Source: Flavimaribacter sp039888615 (lineage in GTDB: Bacteria; Pseudomonadota; Alphaproteobacteria; Rhizobiales; Rhizobiaceae). From it: a stretch of 64,000 nt of DNA. A program made the position numbers and the translations under genes. Shown here one piece after another: positions 16,011-25,001 of this stretch. Every line of letters begins with the position of its first letter. The stretch's first letter is position 1. A model generated the notes under the pieces. It was not told the DNA's origin. It saw only the letters and a list, made by a program, of their open reading frames with translations, and did not search any database. The DNA is taken from NCBI GenBank assembly GCA_039888615.1, contig JBDQQS010000005.1, one strand, 5' to 3'.

Positions 16011-17636
16011 TTAAATGGATGAAAGACCGGCGCGCAAAGCGCGCTCAGTGTCCTGAAATGCGTCATAGGCTTTCAGGCGCTCTGCATGGATTGCAGCAAT
16101 TCTCCCGTCGGCTGGCTCGAACCGCGCTCCGACATGCGACATTGTGCGCATGCAGTCCTGCAGCGTCGGCTGATGACCGGAAGCGATAGCGCCAAGCATG
16201 GCTGCCCCGAGAAGCACGGGAGCAGGGGACGTCGTCGAAAGCAACGGCCGTCCGCAAGCGTCCGCCAGAAGCTGCTTGATCGTGTCGCTTTCGGCTGCGC
16301 CCCCGCTGAGAACGACCGCGCCGGGCATCACGCCATGCGCGCTCTGCGTATCGAGGATCTTGCGAAGACCGTAACCGACGCCGAGAACGGCAGCCACATA
16401 GGATGCAACGAGATCGTCGAGCCCGTTTTCCAGCGTTAGTCCCGATATGACAGCGGTGGCGTGCGGATCCGCGTAAGGCGCGCGATTGCCCAGGAAATCG
16501 GGCACGACAATGCGACTTCCTGCCAGTTCTACGGCTGCGCTTGCCTCAGGATGCCTGCGCTCGACCTCAGCCAGGAGATAGCCTTGCACGGTTTCGCCCG
16601 CCGCCTCGGCCAGGGCTTCGGCCTCGGCCCGCGCCGGGTGCGTCGCAATGAGATGAGCGATCGCTTCGCCCGCCGCCGACTGACCGCCTTCGCTCAGCCA
16701 CAAGCCCGGAACCATGGCGGAGAAGTATGGGCCCCATACTCCGGGTACGAAATGCGCCTCACTTGAAGAGGACATCGTACAGGCGGACGTGCCGAAAACA
16801 TACGCCATCGTCCGTTCCGGGCCGGCGGCGTGATCCGCCCCGACAGTGCCTACGCCTCCGGCGTGTGCGTCGATCAGGCCGGCTCCGACCGCCGTGCCGG
16901 CGAGCAGTCCAAGCGCATCGGCCGCTTCTTGCCTAAGGCCGTTGCCGAGCGGCGCGCCGGGCGAGAGGATTTCCTGCCCGATACGGGCGTAGTTCTCTCC
17001 GGGTAACTCGCCTAGGCCGATCTCTCTGAAATAGCTTGAATCCCATGCGCCTTCATGGGCGAGGTAGGTCCATTTGCAGGTGACCGTGCATGCCGAACGC
17101 GCCAGCGAGCCGGTCGCGGCCCAGGTCAGGAAATCCGGCAGGTCGAAAAACTGACCGGCGCGATGGTATGTCTCCGGCATGTTTTCCTTGAGCCAAAGCA
17201 GCTTCGGCGTCTGCATTTCCGGCGAAATCCGCCCTCCGACGTAGTCGAGAACCCGGTGGCCGAGGGCGTTGATCCGGTCAGCCTGTTCAACGGCGCGATG
17301 GTCCATCCACACGATCACATTGCGAGCGTGATCGCCGGACCGGCTGACGCTCGATGGTTTCATGTCCTTATCAAGCACGACCAGCGAACAGGCGGCGTCG
17401 AATCCTATGCCCGCAACCCTGTCAGGGGCTATATCGGCTTCCTTCAGAGCGGCGCGAACCGAAACGCAGACGGCTGACCAGATATCGTCCGACGACTGCT
17501 CGGCAATGTCTCCGGTTTCACGCCAGATGCGGATGTCGTGCTTGTGGCTGGCGAGCAGCGCGCCATCGGCGTCGAATACGCCCGCGCGTGCGCTGCCGGT
17601 TCCGACATCCACGCCAATGAAAACCGGATCGGACAT
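16011..17636 (-). CDS. FGGY carbohydrate kinase, D-ribulokinase-like
   Basis: A 541-residue FGGY kinase starting MSDPVFIGVDVGTGSARAGVF (phosphate-1 motif). Segments WMDHRAVEQ, FFDLPDFLTWAATG, LIDAHAGGVG and VPGVWGPYFSAMVPG closely follow the D-ribulokinase subgroup (human FGGY and bacterial relatives), which phosphorylates D-ribulose to D-ribulose 5-phosphate. The ATG at 17636 is two bases from the stop of the upstream SDR gene; a longer frame to 18056 overlaps that gene. The kinase and the downstream epimerase indicate a ketopentose as pathway intermediate. Confidence 0.9.
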   Translation of the reverse strand: MSDPVFIGVDVGTGSARAGVFDADGALLASHKHDIRIWRETGDIAEQSSDDIWSAVCVSVRAALKEADIAPDRVAGIGFDAACSLVVLDKDMKPSSVSRSGDHARNVIVWMDHRAVEQADRINALGHRVLDYVGGRISPEMQTPKLLWLKENMPETYHRAGQFFDLPDFLTWAATGSLARSACTVTCKWTYLAHEGAWDSSYFREIGLGELPGENYARIGQEILSPGAPLGNGLRQEAADALGLLAGTAVGAGLIDAHAGGVGTVGADHAAGPERTMAYVFGTSACTMSSSSEAHFVPGVWGPYFSAMVPGLWLSEGGQSAAGEAIAHLIATHPARAEAEALAEAAGETVQGYLLAEVERRHPEASAAVELAGSRIVVPDFLGNRAPYADPHATAVISGLTLENGLDDLVASYVAAVLGVGYGLRKILDTQSAHGVMPGAVVLSGGAAESDTIKQLLADACGRPLLSTTSPAPVLLGAAMLGAIASGHQPTLQDCMRTMSHVGARFEPADGRIAAIHAERLKAYDAFQDTERALRAGLSSI

Positions 17637-17638
17637 CG

Positions 17639-18367
17639 TCAGAGATCCACCGCATTCGGCAGAAGCACGAGATCGCGGATCGTCACGTTCCTCGGCCGTG
17701 TGAGCATGAAAACGACGCAATCGGCGACTTCCTTCGGCTGCATCAGGCTTCCCTCTGCCAGCGCCTGATCCATTTTCGCCTTGGGCCAGTCGTCCAGCAG
17801 CGCTGTCACAACCGGACCGGGCAGGATTGCGCCGACACGCACGCCGTGCTTCGACATCTGCCGGCGCACCGTATGCGTAAAGGCCTGCACGGCATGTTTT
17901 GACGCTGTATAGATCGGCTCCCACACGACAGGTGTGACGCCCGCGACGGAACTCGTCATGATGACGTCGCCGGCTTTTTGCTGAACCATATGCGGCAGCA
18001 CGGCGCGAACCGATCTGAAGGCGGCGTTGATATTGAGATTGAGGACCCGATCCCACTGATCCGGGTCGCCTTCGAGGATGTCGCCGCCGACATAGGCGCC
18101 CGCATTGGCGTGAAATATGTCGAGGTCGCCCGCGGAGTCGAGGATCTGCGGCACCATTTCCGAGACGCTGTCCGGGTTCATCAGATCGGTGATTATCGGA
18201 AAGGCGTTGTCGCCTAGATCGGCGCAGGCCCTTTGAAGCGCATCCTCGTCGCGGTCGACAAGCGCGACCTTCGCGCCTTCAGCAAGCAATTGTCGCGCGC
18301 AAGCCAGGCCGATGCCGGACGCCGCGCCTGTAATGGCGGCGGTCTTGCCTTTCAGACTGATAGACAC
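17639..18367 (-). CDS. SDR-family oxidoreductase
   Basis: A 242-residue classical short-chain dehydrogenase: TGAASGIGLA near the N-terminus, HANAG in place of NNAG, Ser in MTSSVAG, and YTASK as the Tyr-x-x-x-Lys pair. Asp in LVDRDE at the end of the second strand suggests NAD rather than NADP use. In this operon it may oxidise a polyol or sugar, but the substrate cannot be read from sequence. It lies 10 bp behind the second SDR gene. Confidence 0.88.
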   Translation of the reverse strand: MSISLKGKTAAITGAASGIGLACARQLLAEGAKVALVDRDEDALQRACADLGDNAFPIITDLMNPDSVSEMVPQILDSAGDLDIFHANAGAYVGGDILEGDPDQWDRVLNLNINAAFRSVRAVLPHMVQQKAGDVIMTSSVAGVTPVVWEPIYTASKHAVQAFTHTVRRQMSKHGVRVGAILPGPVVTALLDDWPKAKMDQALAEGSLMQPKEVADCVVFMLTRPRNVTIRDLVLLPNAVDL

Positions 18368-18377
18368 GATTTCCTCC

Positions 18378-19151
18378 TCATTTGCTTGAATAGCCGCCCT
18401 CGATCATCATGATCGCTCCGTTTACGAGATCCGAGGCCGGTGAGGCGAGATACAGCGCCATGTCAGCGATCTCCACCGGTTCGCCGAAGCGGCCGAGCGG
18501 CGTACGGGCGATGAACGGATCTTTCTTTTCCGGTGGAGACCAGAGTTCCTTTCCCATCTCTGTCAGCACCACGGTTGGACAGATTGCATTGACCTGAATA
18601 TTGTGCGGCGCGGCCTCCGTCATTAGCGACTTCGTCAACGCATTCAGTCCACCCTTGGAGGCGGCGTACGCCGCATGATCCTCCAGCGCGATAACGCCTG
18701 TTTGGGACGAGATGTTGATAATCTTTCCGTGTTTGCGAGCCGTCATCCCCGGCAGCAGCGACTTTGCGAGAATGAATGGCGCGGTCAGATTAACCGCGAG
18801 CGTTCGGTTCCAGTCCTCGAGCTGAAACTCGACGACCGGTCCGGTGATTGCAACACCGGCGGAATTGACCAGGATATCGACCCGGTCGCCGCTGGCCGCC
18901 AGCGCCCTGGCGGCGATGTCGGCGGTCTCTTCCGGGCTGGCAAGATTACCGGTGATGGCGGTGAAACGTCGTCCCTTCGCCTCGACAATGCGCGAAAGAT
19001 CGTCAAGTCGCTGTGTGGATCGACCGTGTCCGATGATATCGGCGCCCGCGTCGGCAAAGACCTCCGCGATCGCCCATCCGATGCCCGAGGAGGCGCCAGT
19101 TACGAGCGCGGTGCGCCCGGCAAGGCTGAATCGCTCGACCCACTCAGGCAT
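18378..19151 (-). CDS. SDR-family oxidoreductase
   Basis: A 257-residue classical SDR with TGASSGIGWAIAEVFADAGA, VNSAG in place of NNAG, NISSQTG and YAASKGG, and the C-terminal MIEGGYSSK ending usual for the group. GHGRS after the second strand suggests NADP preference. It resembles gluconate 5-dehydrogenase/2-deoxygluconate dehydrogenase-type SDRs of sugar operons (inference). The spacing of 3 bp to the SIS gene shows tight co-transcription. Confidence 0.88.
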   Translation of the reverse strand: MPEWVERFSLAGRTALVTGASSGIGWAIAEVFADAGADIIGHGRSTQRLDDLSRIVEAKGRRFTAITGNLASPEETADIAARALAASGDRVDILVNSAGVAITGPVVEFQLEDWNRTLAVNLTAPFILAKSLLPGMTARKHGKIINISSQTGVIALEDHAAYAASKGGLNALTKSLMTEAAPHNIQVNAICPTVVLTEMGKELWSPPEKKDPFIARTPLGRFGEPVEIADMALYLASPASDLVNGAIMMIEGGYSSK

Positions 19152-19154
19152 GGT

Positions 19155-19721
19155 TCACTCCAGATTTGTGTGATTGGCGCGCATGGAATTCGGCGCGATA
19201 TCCATCCGGTCGCGCAGATCGAGCACCAGAATTTCAAAGAACAGGAACATCAGCGCCTCGTAGAGCGATCCCATTGGCAGGATGGAGGTGGCGTCGTCGC
19301 CACGATCCGCGGCCATCGTTTGCGCCGGCAGGTGTACGACGAGATCGGCCTTCACCGGGACCACGCCATCTGGTTCGGCGGTCACACATATCACTTTGGC
19401 GCCAGCCTCTTTTGCAACATCCATCAGGGCTTCCACGGTCGAGAAATGTCCGGGACCAGCGCTGATGAAGAGCACATCGTTTGTGTTCATCGGCGGCGTC
19501 GTCATGTCGCCGACGACATGCGCGTCGAGGCCGAGATGGAAAAGCCGCATTGCGAGCGCTTTCATCATCAGTCCTTCACGACCGACGCCATAACAAGCAA
19601 TGCGTCTTGCTGCGGTCAGAGCCTTAGCCAGATCGTCGATCTGCTCCAGCACATCTGCGCTCAAGCCCGGTCGCAGCTCGGCGAGCATGCGATCCGCAAG
19701 GGTGTCTCTTTGCAGCGCCAT
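19155..19721 (-). CDS. SIS-domain sugar isomerase, 6-phospho-3-hexuloisomerase-like
   Basis: 188 residues, one SIS domain: ACYGVGREGLMMKALAMRLFHLG phosphosugar loop, ISAGPGHFSTVEAL second loop, VICVTAEPDG. Size and pattern match 6-phospho-3-hexuloisomerase (HPI), which converts 3-hexulose 6-phosphate to fructose 6-phosphate. There is no hexulose-phosphate synthase beside it, so another ketose phosphate may be the substrate. It is the third enzyme gene after the SorC regulator, directly behind the alcohol dehydrogenase (3 bp). Confidence 0.82.
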   Translation of the reverse strand: MALQRDTLADRMLAELRPGLSADVLEQIDDLAKALTAARRIACYGVGREGLMMKALAMRLFHLGLDAHVVGDMTTPPMNTNDVLFISAGPGHFSTVEALMDVAKEAGAKVICVTAEPDGVVPVKADLVVHLPAQTMAADRGDDATSILPMGSLYEALMFLFFEILVLDLRDRMDIAPNSMRANHTNLE

Positions 19722-19724
19722 AGC

Positions 19725-20768
19725 CTATCCTTCCCCGACCTTAATCTGAATCTTGACGTCCGTCGGACGGGCCTCGACGGCGCGATCGAATGCAGCGATA
19801 CTGTCCTTGAAAGCGAAGGTTTCCGATATCAGGGGTTTCAGATCGACCTTGCCTGACGCCAGCAGCTCGATCGCTCTGTCATACATGTTGGCGTAGCGGA
19901 AAACCGTCTCCATCCTGATTTCCTTGGACTGGGCGAGCACGATATCCATGGGCGCCGGATTGACCGGCATTCCCACCCAGACCACACATCCGGCAGGCGC
20001 CACGGCCTCGAGCGCGGCCTGTATAGACTGCGCGGCGCCGGCGCATTCGAACACAATTTCGGCGCCCCATCCATTCGTCGCCGCAGCGATGACGTCAGAG
20101 GCGGAATCGCGCGCCGCATTGACGGGGTGAATGTTATCGTACTGTGCGGCGACCGCCAGCTTCTCGTCCACCAGGTCGGAAATATAAACCTTGGAGCAGC
20201 CGCCCGCCAGCGCTGCAAGCGCCACCATGATCCCGATCGGGCCTGCGCCTGTCACGAGCGCAATGTCGCCCGGTTTGATCCGGGCGCGAGTGGCCGCCTG
20301 CATGCCAATAGCGAATGGCTCCACCATTGCGCCCTCGGCGAAACTTATGTGGTCCGGCAGGCGATAGGTAAAAGCAGCAGGATGGATGACGGAGGGCGTC
20401 AGGCAGCCATGCACCGGCGGGGTCGCCCAGAAGCGAACGTCGGGATCGACGTTGTAGACGCCCATCTTTGCTGCTTTTGAGGCCATGTTCGGAACGCCGG
20501 GCTCCATGCAGACCCGGTCTCCAACGGAAAGATGTCTGACCTGCCTGCCGACCTCGCTGACAAGGCCGGCGGCTTCATGACCGAGCACCATGGGTTCGCG
20601 AACCACAAACGGACCGATCTTTCCATGGGTGTAGTAATGCACATCGCTGCCGCAGATGCCGACCGTATCGATTGCAATGCGGACATCGTCAGGACCCAAC
20701 ACGTTCGGCAAAGCGATCTCTCTGAGCGTCAGCTTGTCTTTTTCTTCCAGAACCAGGGCAATGGACAT
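19725..20768 (-). CDS. Zinc-type polyol dehydrogenase, xylitol/sorbitol dehydrogenase-like
   Basis: A 347-residue medium-chain dehydrogenase. Catalytic zinc ligands appear as C in TVGICGSDVH and H-E in LGHEAAG; the NAD Rossmann motif is VTGAGPIGIMVALAA. The segment EPGVPN...YNVDPDVRFWATPPVHG lacks the four-Cys structural zinc lobe and is characteristic of xylitol/sorbitol dehydrogenases. The reaction is oxidation of a polyol to a ketose with NAD, for example xylitol to D-xylulose. It directly follows the SorC regulator gene in the same operon. Confidence 0.88.
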   Translation of the reverse strand: MSIALVLEEKDKLTLREIALPNVLGPDDVRIAIDTVGICGSDVHYYTHGKIGPFVVREPMVLGHEAAGLVSEVGRQVRHLSVGDRVCMEPGVPNMASKAAKMGVYNVDPDVRFWATPPVHGCLTPSVIHPAAFTYRLPDHISFAEGAMVEPFAIGMQAATRARIKPGDIALVTGAGPIGIMVALAALAGGCSKVYISDLVDEKLAVAAQYDNIHPVNAARDSASDVIAAATNGWGAEIVFECAGAAQSIQAALEAVAPAGCVVWVGMPVNPAPMDIVLAQSKEIRMETVFRYANMYDRAIELLASGKVDLKPLISETFAFKDSIAAFDRAVEARPTDVKIQIKVGEG

Positions 20769-20787
20769 TGTTATCCCTTTTTACTCA

Positions 20788-21777
20788 TCAATTTTCAGGT
20801 CGGCCGGGCGGTATTGGCGCAGACAGCAATGCGTTCGCCGTGTCAGCGTCGGTAACAAGCGTATCGACGAAACCGCGCAGAAGGGCCGCGCGAATGATCG
20901 GAACCTTGTGCATGCCGCCCGCCGCGAGAACAACGTTGGGGATTGCATGCAAGTCAGCCAGGGATACCCCGATAACCCGCCGGTTCAGCTCATGATCGAT
21001 CACCTCGCCTTCGGCGTCGAGCACATGTCCGATGATGTCTCCGACGCCGCCAAGGGCGATCAATTCGCGGCTATCGATGTTCCGGGGCAGGGCGTCGCGG
21101 ACGAGCAGAGAGCTGGACAGATCTCCGGTGGCTAAGGCGATCGCGCCACACGAACGGATTTTCTCCAGCATTTCCACGATCACGTCCTGTTTCATGAACA
21201 GTTTCTGGCTCTCGGCGCTTCCGGCAAAGAGCGGCGCGGTAAAAAAACTGTGCTCCGCATTGCACAGGTCTGCCAGGCGGGTGGTGATCTCGTAGCCGTT
21301 GACGTCGGAGCCGCGTGTCACGCCTCCCATCACCGAGACGATCTCGAGATCCGGGCGGTCGACAGGCCGGATGAACCGGGTCGCCAGGTTCAGCGTGTTG
21401 CCCCAGGACATGCCGAACGCCGTGATGGTCCGGTCGGACAGAATCGCGCCCAGGTAACTGCCGAGTCCGGCGCTTACCAGGGTGGTTACAGCGTCGGGAT
21501 CCTCGGGCGTCGGCACGACGACAGCGCGCGTCAGACCGAAAGTACGCTCGAGTTGCCATTCCTGTTTGACCGCTGCGGTGAAGATCGAATCAATGCTGAC
21601 GCGTAGTATTCCGCGTTGCCGCACTTCGCTCAGGGCCTTGTTGACGCGCAAACGGGTTACGCCAAACCGCTCGGCGGCTTCGGCCTGGGTCAGGCCCTCG
21701 AACTCGCAGGCCCACGCAAGACGAACCAGAAGCTGTTCTTCTTCATCGATCTGGTCGATCTTTATGCGTCGCGACAT
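20788..21777 (-). CDS. SorC/DeoR-type sugar-binding transcriptional regulator
   Basis: A 329-residue protein: N-terminal HTH (GLTQAEAAERFGVTRLRVNKAL, residues ~28-50) and a C-terminal sugar-binding domain of the SorC family (MSWGNTLN, SVMGGVTRG, and GDIIGHVLDAEG). These regulators bind a phosphorylated sugar or polyol and control the adjacent catabolic operon. The gene lies inside the operon between the permease and the dehydrogenase genes, so it would be autoregulated; the inverted repeat at 24976-25001 is the best operator candidate. Confidence 0.9.
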   Translation of the reverse strand: MSRRIKIDQIDEEEQLLVRLAWACEFEGLTQAEAAERFGVTRLRVNKALSEVRQRGILRVSIDSIFTAAVKQEWQLERTFGLTRAVVVPTPEDPDAVTTLVSAGLGSYLGAILSDRTITAFGMSWGNTLNLATRFIRPVDRPDLEIVSVMGGVTRGSDVNGYEITTRLADLCNAEHSFFTAPLFAGSAESQKLFMKQDVIVEMLEKIRSCGAIALATGDLSSSLLVRDALPRNIDSRELIALGGVGDIIGHVLDAEGEVIDHELNRRVIGVSLADLHAIPNVVLAAGGMHKVPIIRAALLRGFVDTLVTDADTANALLSAPIPPGRPEN

Positions 21778-21833
21778 GGCGCCTCACCGGACGGTTGGAT
21801 TGAAGCCGCCGAAATGGCGGACATCGTTACCTA

Positions 21834-22652
21834 TCACTTCACCGCGCCCATGGTCAGGCCCCTGACAAGTTGTTTGGAGGCGATCAGCGCAAAGATCAAC
21901 ACCGGAATGACGATCAGCGTTGAGGTCGCCATGATCTTGCCGTAGGGCAGGTTGTAGCCTTCCATGAAAGACACCGCCATTGCAGGCGCGGTCTTCGCCT
22001 CCGTTCGCGTCAGGATCAGGCCGAACATCAGCTCGTTCCAGGAAAAGATGAAGGAGAAGATCGCCGAGACCGCCACGCCGGGCATGGCGAGAGGCAGGCA
22101 GATCTTGCGCATGATCGTGAACTGCGACGCCCCCTCCAGCCGCGCAGCCTCGTCGAGATCGTAGGGAATGCCGCGAAACTGATCGGTGACGATCCAGATA
22201 ACGATCGGCAGATTGAACGTCAGATAAATCAGTATCAGCGTGATGTGCTTGTCGAGAAGGTTGAGGCTGCGGGCGATAAGAAAGAACGGCAGGGCCAGAA
22301 CGATCGGCGAAACCATGCGGTTGGTGATGAACCAGAACCACAGATCCTTCTTGCCGCGAAATTCGAAACGCGCCAGGGCGAAGGCGGCGGGCACGCCGAG
22401 GAGCAGCGCCAGCGCCGTTGTGCAGACAGCGATAACAAGCGAATTGATCAGTGTTCTGAGTACGGCGTCTTCGAAAAGCGCTTCCCGGTAATTCTGCAGC
22501 GTTGGCTCGAACAGCCAGACGGGCGGCGCCTCCAGCGCCACGATCTGCGTTTTCAGCGAGGTCGTCACCATCCAGTAGAACGGGAAGACGCAGACAGCGA
22601 TGATGACGAGGATCAGGACAATCTGCCAGAGAAGGGAGCGGGAGGTGTTCAT
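21834..22652 (-). CDS. Carbohydrate ABC transporter permease (MalG-type)
   Basis: A 272-residue inner-membrane subunit with six hydrophobic segments and the EAA loop DEAARLEGASQFTIMRKICLP, which contacts the ATPase. It belongs to the CUT1 (MalG/UgpE/SmoG-like) group. Start ATG at 22652 is three bases after the stop of the partner permease. It pairs with the other permease to form the channel for the sugar or polyol bound by the 23597-24937 protein; the ATPase is encoded divergently at 25097. Confidence 0.92.
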   Translation of the reverse strand: MNTSRSLLWQIVLILVIIAVCVFPFYWMVTTSLKTQIVALEAPPVWLFEPTLQNYREALFEDAVLRTLINSLVIAVCTTALALLLGVPAAFALARFEFRGKKDLWFWFITNRMVSPIVLALPFFLIARSLNLLDKHITLILIYLTFNLPIVIWIVTDQFRGIPYDLDEAARLEGASQFTIMRKICLPLAMPGVAVSAIFSFIFSWNELMFGLILTRTEAKTAPAMAVSFMEGYNLPYGKIMATSTLIVIPVLIFALIASKQLVRGLTMGAVK

Positions 22653-22655
22653 CGC

Positions 22656-23522
22656 TCAGACCTCCTTGTAGAAGACGCGGATGTAAATCTGCGCCAGAAC
22701 GATGGTGATAATCAGCAGAATGATCGCCTGCGCCGACGCCAGTCCCTGGTCGAAGCCTCGAAAGCCGACGCGCTGGATCATCAGCGATATGAATTCCGTG
22801 GACGATCCCGGGCCGCCTCTGGTGAGTGTGAAGACCATGTCGAACAGTTTCAAAGTGTCGGCTGTGCGCAGGATCAGCACCGCGACGAGGCCCGGCAGAA
22901 GAAAGGGCAGTTGAACGTGGCGCAACACGACCCACCAGCTTTTGGTCTCAAGACGCGCGGCTTCCTCCACCTCGCCCGGAACCATGGTCAGGCCGGCCAG
23001 CAGCACGAGCGCGACAAAGGGCGTCCACTGCCAGACGTCCCAGAATATAATCATTGCGAATGCGTTGGTCGGGTCTCCGATCCAGTTGATATTGGCGCCG
23101 CCCATTAGCTGATTCACGACGCCGAACTTCTGATTGAACATGACCTGACCAAGAAGGCCAACGACGGCGTAGGTCGTCGCCATGGGCAGGACGAGACTCA
23201 GACGCGCCAGCGTCTTGAGCAGGCTAAGTCCAGGTTTGTGCAAAATCAGCGCGATTCCCAGACCAAGCGCGATCTGCAACGGGAGCGCGGTGCAGAGAAG
23301 AAAGAATGTTCTGCCCATGGCCTGCCAGAAAACTTCATCGGTCAGGACGCTCCAATAGTTTTCGAGGCCAATGAACTTTATTCTCTTGAGTTTTGTCAGA
23401 TTAAAAAAATGAAACGAAGTCCAGCCCGCATAGAGTAGCGGCGCGATTCCGACAATGGCGAGGCCGAAGACGGCCGGACCGATAAAGGCAAAAATCGTGC
23501 GTCTGGATACCTGTGCGCGCAT
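22656..23522 (-). CDS. Carbohydrate ABC transporter permease (MalF-type)
   Basis: 288 residues, six predicted membrane helices, EAA loop EVEEAARLETKSWWVVLRHV. Short N-terminus without the large MalF periplasmic insertion, as in SmoF/UgpA-like CUT1 permeases. Ribosome site AGAGGAG before the ATG at 23522. It is separated from the binding-protein gene by a gap that holds a strong hairpin, which probably lowers permease expression relative to the binding protein. Confidence 0.92.
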   Translation of the reverse strand: MRAQVSRRTIFAFIGPAVFGLAIVGIAPLLYAGWTSFHFFNLTKLKRIKFIGLENYWSVLTDEVFWQAMGRTFFLLCTALPLQIALGLGIALILHKPGLSLLKTLARLSLVLPMATTYAVVGLLGQVMFNQKFGVVNQLMGGANINWIGDPTNAFAMIIFWDVWQWTPFVALVLLAGLTMVPGEVEEAARLETKSWWVVLRHVQLPFLLPGLVAVLILRTADTLKLFDMVFTLTRGGPGSSTEFISLMIQRVGFRGFDQGLASAQAIILLIITIVLAQIYIRVFYKEV

Positions 23523-23545
23523 GGTGCTCCTCTGGAAAAGTTGGT

Positions 23546-23576
23546 TGCGGAGACGACGTGATACGCCGTCTCCGCA
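23546..23576 (-). other. Intercistronic hairpin after the sugar-binding protein gene
   Basis: Perfect 10-bp arms TGCGGAGACG (23546-23555) and CGTCTCCGCA (23567-23576). Located between the binding-protein stop (23597) and the permease start (23522); without a T-run, it likely protects the upstream mRNA end or attenuates read-through. Confidence 0.65.
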
Positions 23577-23596
23577 TTGCTTGGGAAGATGGCCTC

Positions 23597-24937
23597 TTAC
23601 TGGGCCAGCGGCTTTTCGCCGGAGTAGTAGCCGGCGTCTTCAAGCACGGTCTCCATGCGGGAGCCGATTTCCTGAGCGCCTTCCTCGGTTGTCACCTCGC
23701 CGAGCATTATCTTCGTGCCCCACTCCTGGACGATTTCGGTGATTTCCGGCCATTCGGCGAAACGCGGGCGGAACTCCGGCACGCCGTCCTGCCAGCTCTC
23801 TACGAGCGCCGGGACGAACTTGTACTTGTCGGCCAGCGCCGGATCTTCGTAGGCTGACTGGCGCGCCGGTACGCCGCCGCGCTCCAGGTACTCAAGGGCA
23901 TTCGCCTTTGAAGTCGCCCACTGAATGAACAGCCAGGCCGCAGCCTGTTCGGCTTCGTCCGCCTGGCTGGCGACAGCCAGAGAGAATCCGCCAAGCGCCG
24001 GTTTACGGCCCGCCGGACCTTTCGGCTCGGGAGCGATTTCCACGCAATCAGCGACGCTGGACGTATCTGGCGACACCACGGTCGAGTAGAATGCGGACCA
24101 TTCGGTGATCATCGCCACATCGCCCTGGGCGAAACCGTTGACCGCTTCGGCGTGGTCATAGGCGACGATGCCGTCAGGCATGTACTGCATCAGATCCTGA
24201 CGGAATTTCAGACCCGTCTGGGACTCTTCTGAGTTGAGGTTAGACTTGAATTCCTCGTCGAGGAAGGAGCCGCCGAAGGGCCAGAGCACACGCGCGAAGC
24301 TGTCTGCGGACTGTGTTTCATTGCGCTTGGACTGCAGTGCGAAAGCATATTTGCCGTCTTTCGTCAGCGCCGGTCCATAGGTGTCCTTGAGTTCGGTCCA
24401 GGTTTCGGGCGGACCGTCGAAACCAGCCTCTTCCAGCATGCAGCGGTTGTAGAACAGAAGGCCCGAATAGTTGTCGAAAGGAAGACCGTAGACGGTTCCA
24501 TTCCAGCTTCCAAAGGCGTCGAGCACCAGCGGGAAGAAGTCATCGAGGTCGAGGTCGGGGTCCGTGATGGCGGCGTTCGACGTGAAGTTTTCGATCGGAA
24601 GGATCCAGTCGTTTTCGGCGAAGTTGCCAATCCAGACGAGGTCGATCAACGCGATATCGAGATCACCGCCAGCGACGAAGTCGCGCACCTGTTCTCCAAG
24701 CGCGTTCTCATAGGGATGCTTGATGACGTTGACCTTGATGCCGGTCTCGTTCTCGAATTCCGGAAGCATCGCCTCGATCGCCTCGTAGCCCGGACGCAGC
24801 AGAAACACCACATCGATGGTGGTGCCGGCATACGGCTCGGCGGCTTTCTTGTAGCTCCAGTCGGAATCGTCAGCGAGTGCGCCGGTCGCCATAACGCTGG
24901 CCAGCGCGACGGAGCAGAGGAGTCTGTTCAGTTTCAT
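23597..24937 (-). CDS. Carbohydrate ABC transporter substrate-binding protein
   Basis: A 446-residue periplasmic protein with a Sec signal (MKLNRLLCSVALASVMATGALA) and the CUT1 binding-protein fold: TIDVVFLLRPGYEAIEAMLPEFENETG, GGDLDIALIDLVW, and PFDNYSGLLFYNR. It resembles sugar and sugar-alcohol binders of Hyphomicrobiales. Ribosome site GGGAGG precedes the ATG. It is the first gene of a ten-gene minus-strand operon whose enzymes point to a pentitol or related polyol as cargo (inference). Confidence 0.9.
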   Translation of the reverse strand: MKLNRLLCSVALASVMATGALADDSDWSYKKAAEPYAGTTIDVVFLLRPGYEAIEAMLPEFENETGIKVNVIKHPYENALGEQVRDFVAGGDLDIALIDLVWIGNFAENDWILPIENFTSNAAITDPDLDLDDFFPLVLDAFGSWNGTVYGLPFDNYSGLLFYNRCMLEEAGFDGPPETWTELKDTYGPALTKDGKYAFALQSKRNETQSADSFARVLWPFGGSFLDEEFKSNLNSEESQTGLKFRQDLMQYMPDGIVAYDHAEAVNGFAQGDVAMITEWSAFYSTVVSPDTSSVADCVEIAPEPKGPAGRKPALGGFSLAVASQADEAEQAAAWLFIQWATSKANALEYLERGGVPARQSAYEDPALADKYKFVPALVESWQDGVPEFRPRFAEWPEITEIVQEWGTKIMLGEVTTEEGAQEIGSRMETVLEDAGYYSGEKPLAQ

Positions 24938-24975
24938 GAGATAACCTCCCTAATATCAGCAAACCGATTGACAAT

Positions 24976-25001
24976 CATTTGTCTCGGTGCGCATACAAAT
25001 G
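24976..25001. promoter_or_regulatory. Candidate operator in the divergent sugar-operon promoter region
   Basis: Inverted repeat CATTTGT (24976-24982) and ACAAATG (24995-25001), 12-bp spacer, between the divergent binding-protein (24937) and ATPase (25097) genes. A SorC regulator is encoded in the left operon and is the probable binder. One site here could control both transcription units. Confidence 0.5.

Noticed and set aside
21784..22935. 383-codon minus-strand frame overlapping both sugar permeases
   Set aside because: His/Arg/Asp-rich translation in the wrong frame of two genuine permease genes.
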